6,868 nucleotides of DNA from an uncultured Gemella sp. (lineage in GTDB: Bacteria > Bacillota > Bacilli > Staphylococcales > Gemellaceae): NCBI GenBank assembly GCA_947254465.1, contig CAMYEU010000092.1, positions 1-6,868 on the forward strand, given 5' to 3'. A program made the position numbers and the translations under genes. Shown piece after piece: positions 5,776 to 6,868 of the stretch. The stretch's first letter is position 1. Each line of letters opens with the position of its first letter. The notes beneath the pieces are model-generated. The model did no database searches and was not told where the DNA came from. It was given only the letters and a program-made list of their open reading frames with translations.

Positions 5776-5814
5776 CTCCTTATTAGGAGAAGGGATGAAT
5801 TTCCACCCCTTCCC
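5776..5814 (-). promoter_or_regulatory. Alternative hairpins covering the SD of the isomerase gene
   Basis: Two overlapping hairpins lie in the thrS-isomerase gap. The stronger pairs 5804-5814 with 5787-5797 (11 bp including two G-U pairs, 6-nt loop GAAATT). The weaker pairs AGGAG of the SD (5780-5776) with CTCCT (5789-5785) across a 4-nt loop. They share bases 5787-5789, so only one can form fully. No U tract follows the large stem, which argues against a terminator. A translational or stability role is inferred only. Confidence 0.5.
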
Positions 5815-5825
5815 TGATTATTTTA

Positions 5826-6824
5826 CTATGCGTTTTTCTCGATTAATCTTTCGTTGATTTCTCTTAGGATATTTTCTTTGAATTCAGCAAAGCTTTCTTC
5901 TTTTTGATCGTGTGAACCAAATGTTCTTACATTAACATTTCTGTTTTCTACTTCTTTATCTCCAATTACTAAAGTATATGGAATTTTTTTGCTTGCTGCT
6001 TCACGGATTTTATATCCTAGTTTTTCATCTCTATCATCGATGGCTACTTTAACACCAGCTTTTTTAAGTTCTTGCATGATTTCTTTAGAATAATCATAGT
6101 GGTAGTCATTGTTTACTGGGATAATACGTACTTGGTTTGGTGATAACCATGTTGGTAAATCTCCTTTGTACTCTTCTAATAAGAAGGCAACCATTCTTTC
6201 CATTGTTGATACGATACCACGGTGTATAACTACTGGACGGTGAGCTTTTCCATCTTCACCAATATATTCTAATTCAAATCTTTCTGGTAATAAGAAGTCT
6301 AATTGAATTGTAGATAATGTTTCTTGTTTTCCGATTGCTGTTTCTACTTGAACGTCAAGTTTTGGTCCGTAGAATGCAGCTTCACCTTCAGCTTCAACAT
6401 AGTCTAAACCTAACTCATCAGCAGTTTCTTTTAACATTTGTTGAGCGTTATTCCACATTGCATCATCATCAAAGTATTTCTCAGTGTTTTCAGGGTCTCT
6501 GTATGATAGACGGTAGCTGAAGTTTTTAATACCTAAGTCTTTATACGCTTCTTCGATAAGTCCTACAGTAAGTTTAAATTCATCTTTAAGTTGATCTGGA
6601 CGTACGAAAATATGAGCATCGTTTAGAGTCATACCACGAACACGTTGTAATCCACTTACTGCTCCACTTGCTTCATAACGGTGCATCATTCCAAGCTCTG
6701 CGATACGGATTGGAAGTTCACGGTATGAGTGACGTTCATTTTTATAAACCATCATGTGGTGAGGACAGTTCATAGGACGAAGTACCATTGTTTCGTGGTC
6801 CATTTCCATTGGTGGGAACATATC
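5826..6824 (-). CDS. thrS: Threonyl-tRNA synthetase (C-terminal part)
   Basis: Attaches threonine to tRNA-Thr in the cytoplasm. The last 332 residues are present, out of about 640 in full-length enzymes. The TGS and editing domains and motif 1 of the catalytic core are lost at the fragment end. The remaining class II core shows RPMNCPHHM with zinc-ligand Cys20 (numbered from the first genuine residue, Asp1), motif 2 HRYEASGAVSGLQRVRG at 49-64, NDAH with zinc-ligand His71, and motif 3 with zinc-ligand His201 in VIHRGIVSTMERM. The anticodon-binding domain spans about 230-325 (QVRIIPVN, DDRDEKLGYKIREA, IPYTLVIGDKEVE). Translation that starts at GTG 6839 gives an extra MYKRQ encoded by the adapter and must be trimmed. 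The stop codon lies 57 nt before the isomerase gene, suggesting an operon. Any T-box leader would be outside the window. Confidence 0.97.
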   Translation of the reverse strand, partial: DMFPPMEMDHETMVLRPMNCPHHMMVYKNERHSYRELPIRIAELGMMHRYEASGAVSGLQRVRGMTLNDAHIFVRPDQLKDEFKLTVGLIEEAYKDLGIKNFSYRLSYRDPENTEKYFDDDAMWNNAQQMLKETADELGLDYVEAEGEAAFYGPKLDVQVETAIGKQETLSTIQLDFLLPERFELEYIGEDGKAHRPVVIHRGIVSTMERMVAFLLEEYKGDLPTWLSPNQVRIIPVNNDYHYDYSKEIMQELKKAGVKVAIDDRDEKLGYKIREAASKKIPYTLVIGDKEVENRNVNVRTFGSHDQKEESFAEFKENILREINERLIEKNA

Positions 6825-6868
6825 CTGTCTCTTATACACATCTGACGCTGCCGACGATATGCAGTGTG
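6825..6868 (-). other. Synthetic Nextera/Tn5 sequencing adapter, reverse complement
   Basis: Bases 6825-6843 are the mosaic end CTGTCTCTTATACACATCT, followed to 6857 by the read-1 adapter complement, the index complement TATGCAGT (6858-6865) and GTG. The structure is identical to the left end and inverted. Not genomic. Confidence 0.98.

Noticed and set aside
5787..5814. Rho-independent terminator of thrS
   Set aside because: The stem is stable but the following bases are TCCTAATAAGG with no U tract.
6317..6520. Plus-strand 67-codon reading frame
   Set aside because: Antisense to thrS, no family resemblance.
1..6868. Long terminal inverted repeats suggesting a transposon or linear element
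   Set aside because: They are synthetic Nextera adapters with index and Tn5 mosaic ends, not natural repeats.

Overview
This is chromosomal DNA from a low-GC member of the Bacillota. The coding content is AT-rich, the Shine-Dalgarno (SD) sequences are of the AAGGAG type, and the left end carries rplU followed by prp, the start of the Bacillota rplU-prp-rpmA operon. The protein sequences and extreme AT richness remind me of Gemella. That genus is a guess from memory, not something I could search.

Both outer edges are synthetic. Bases 1-45 and 6825-6868 are Tn5/Nextera read-1 adapter in opposite orientations, each ending in the 19-bp mosaic end and carrying the same 8-base index. Genuine sequence therefore runs from 46 to 6824, and the genes at both ends (prp and thrS) are cut by the fragment ends, not by biology.

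Layout, left to right: (1) On the minus strand, the 5' half of prp (protease that matures ribosomal protein L27) follows complete rplU (L21), which has a conserved-looking L21 leader RNA and a good sigma-A promoter. (2) Also on the minus strand, a yidC-type lipoprotein insertase with its own promoter and terminator. (3) On the plus strand, a two-gene accessory cassette: an ArsR-like winged-helix regulator and a 12-segment major facilitator (MFS) exporter, driven by a near-perfect TTGACA-17-TATAAT promoter that overlaps an inverted repeat. (4) On the minus strand, a uracil permease (uraA/pyrP), convergent with the exporter and sharing a 14-bp-stem terminator with it. (5) On the minus strand, a cytoplasmic cyclophilin-type peptidyl-prolyl isomerase 57 nt downstream of the C-terminal half of thrS (threonyl-tRNA synthetase).

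The minus-strand genes are housekeeping: translation, membrane protein insertion, pyrimidine salvage and protein folding. The regulator-exporter pair is the only accessory element. It is opposite in strand, richer in ATA and CTA codons, and has its own promoter and terminator, so it is probably a later insertion that senses and pumps out an unknown compound.

I see no rRNA, tRNA, CRISPR array, insertion sequence or phage gene, and I do not see a clearly undescribed system. The points most worth checking are the candidate operator of the regulator, the paired hairpins around the isomerase SD, start-site choice in yidC and the regulator, and the adapter artefacts.
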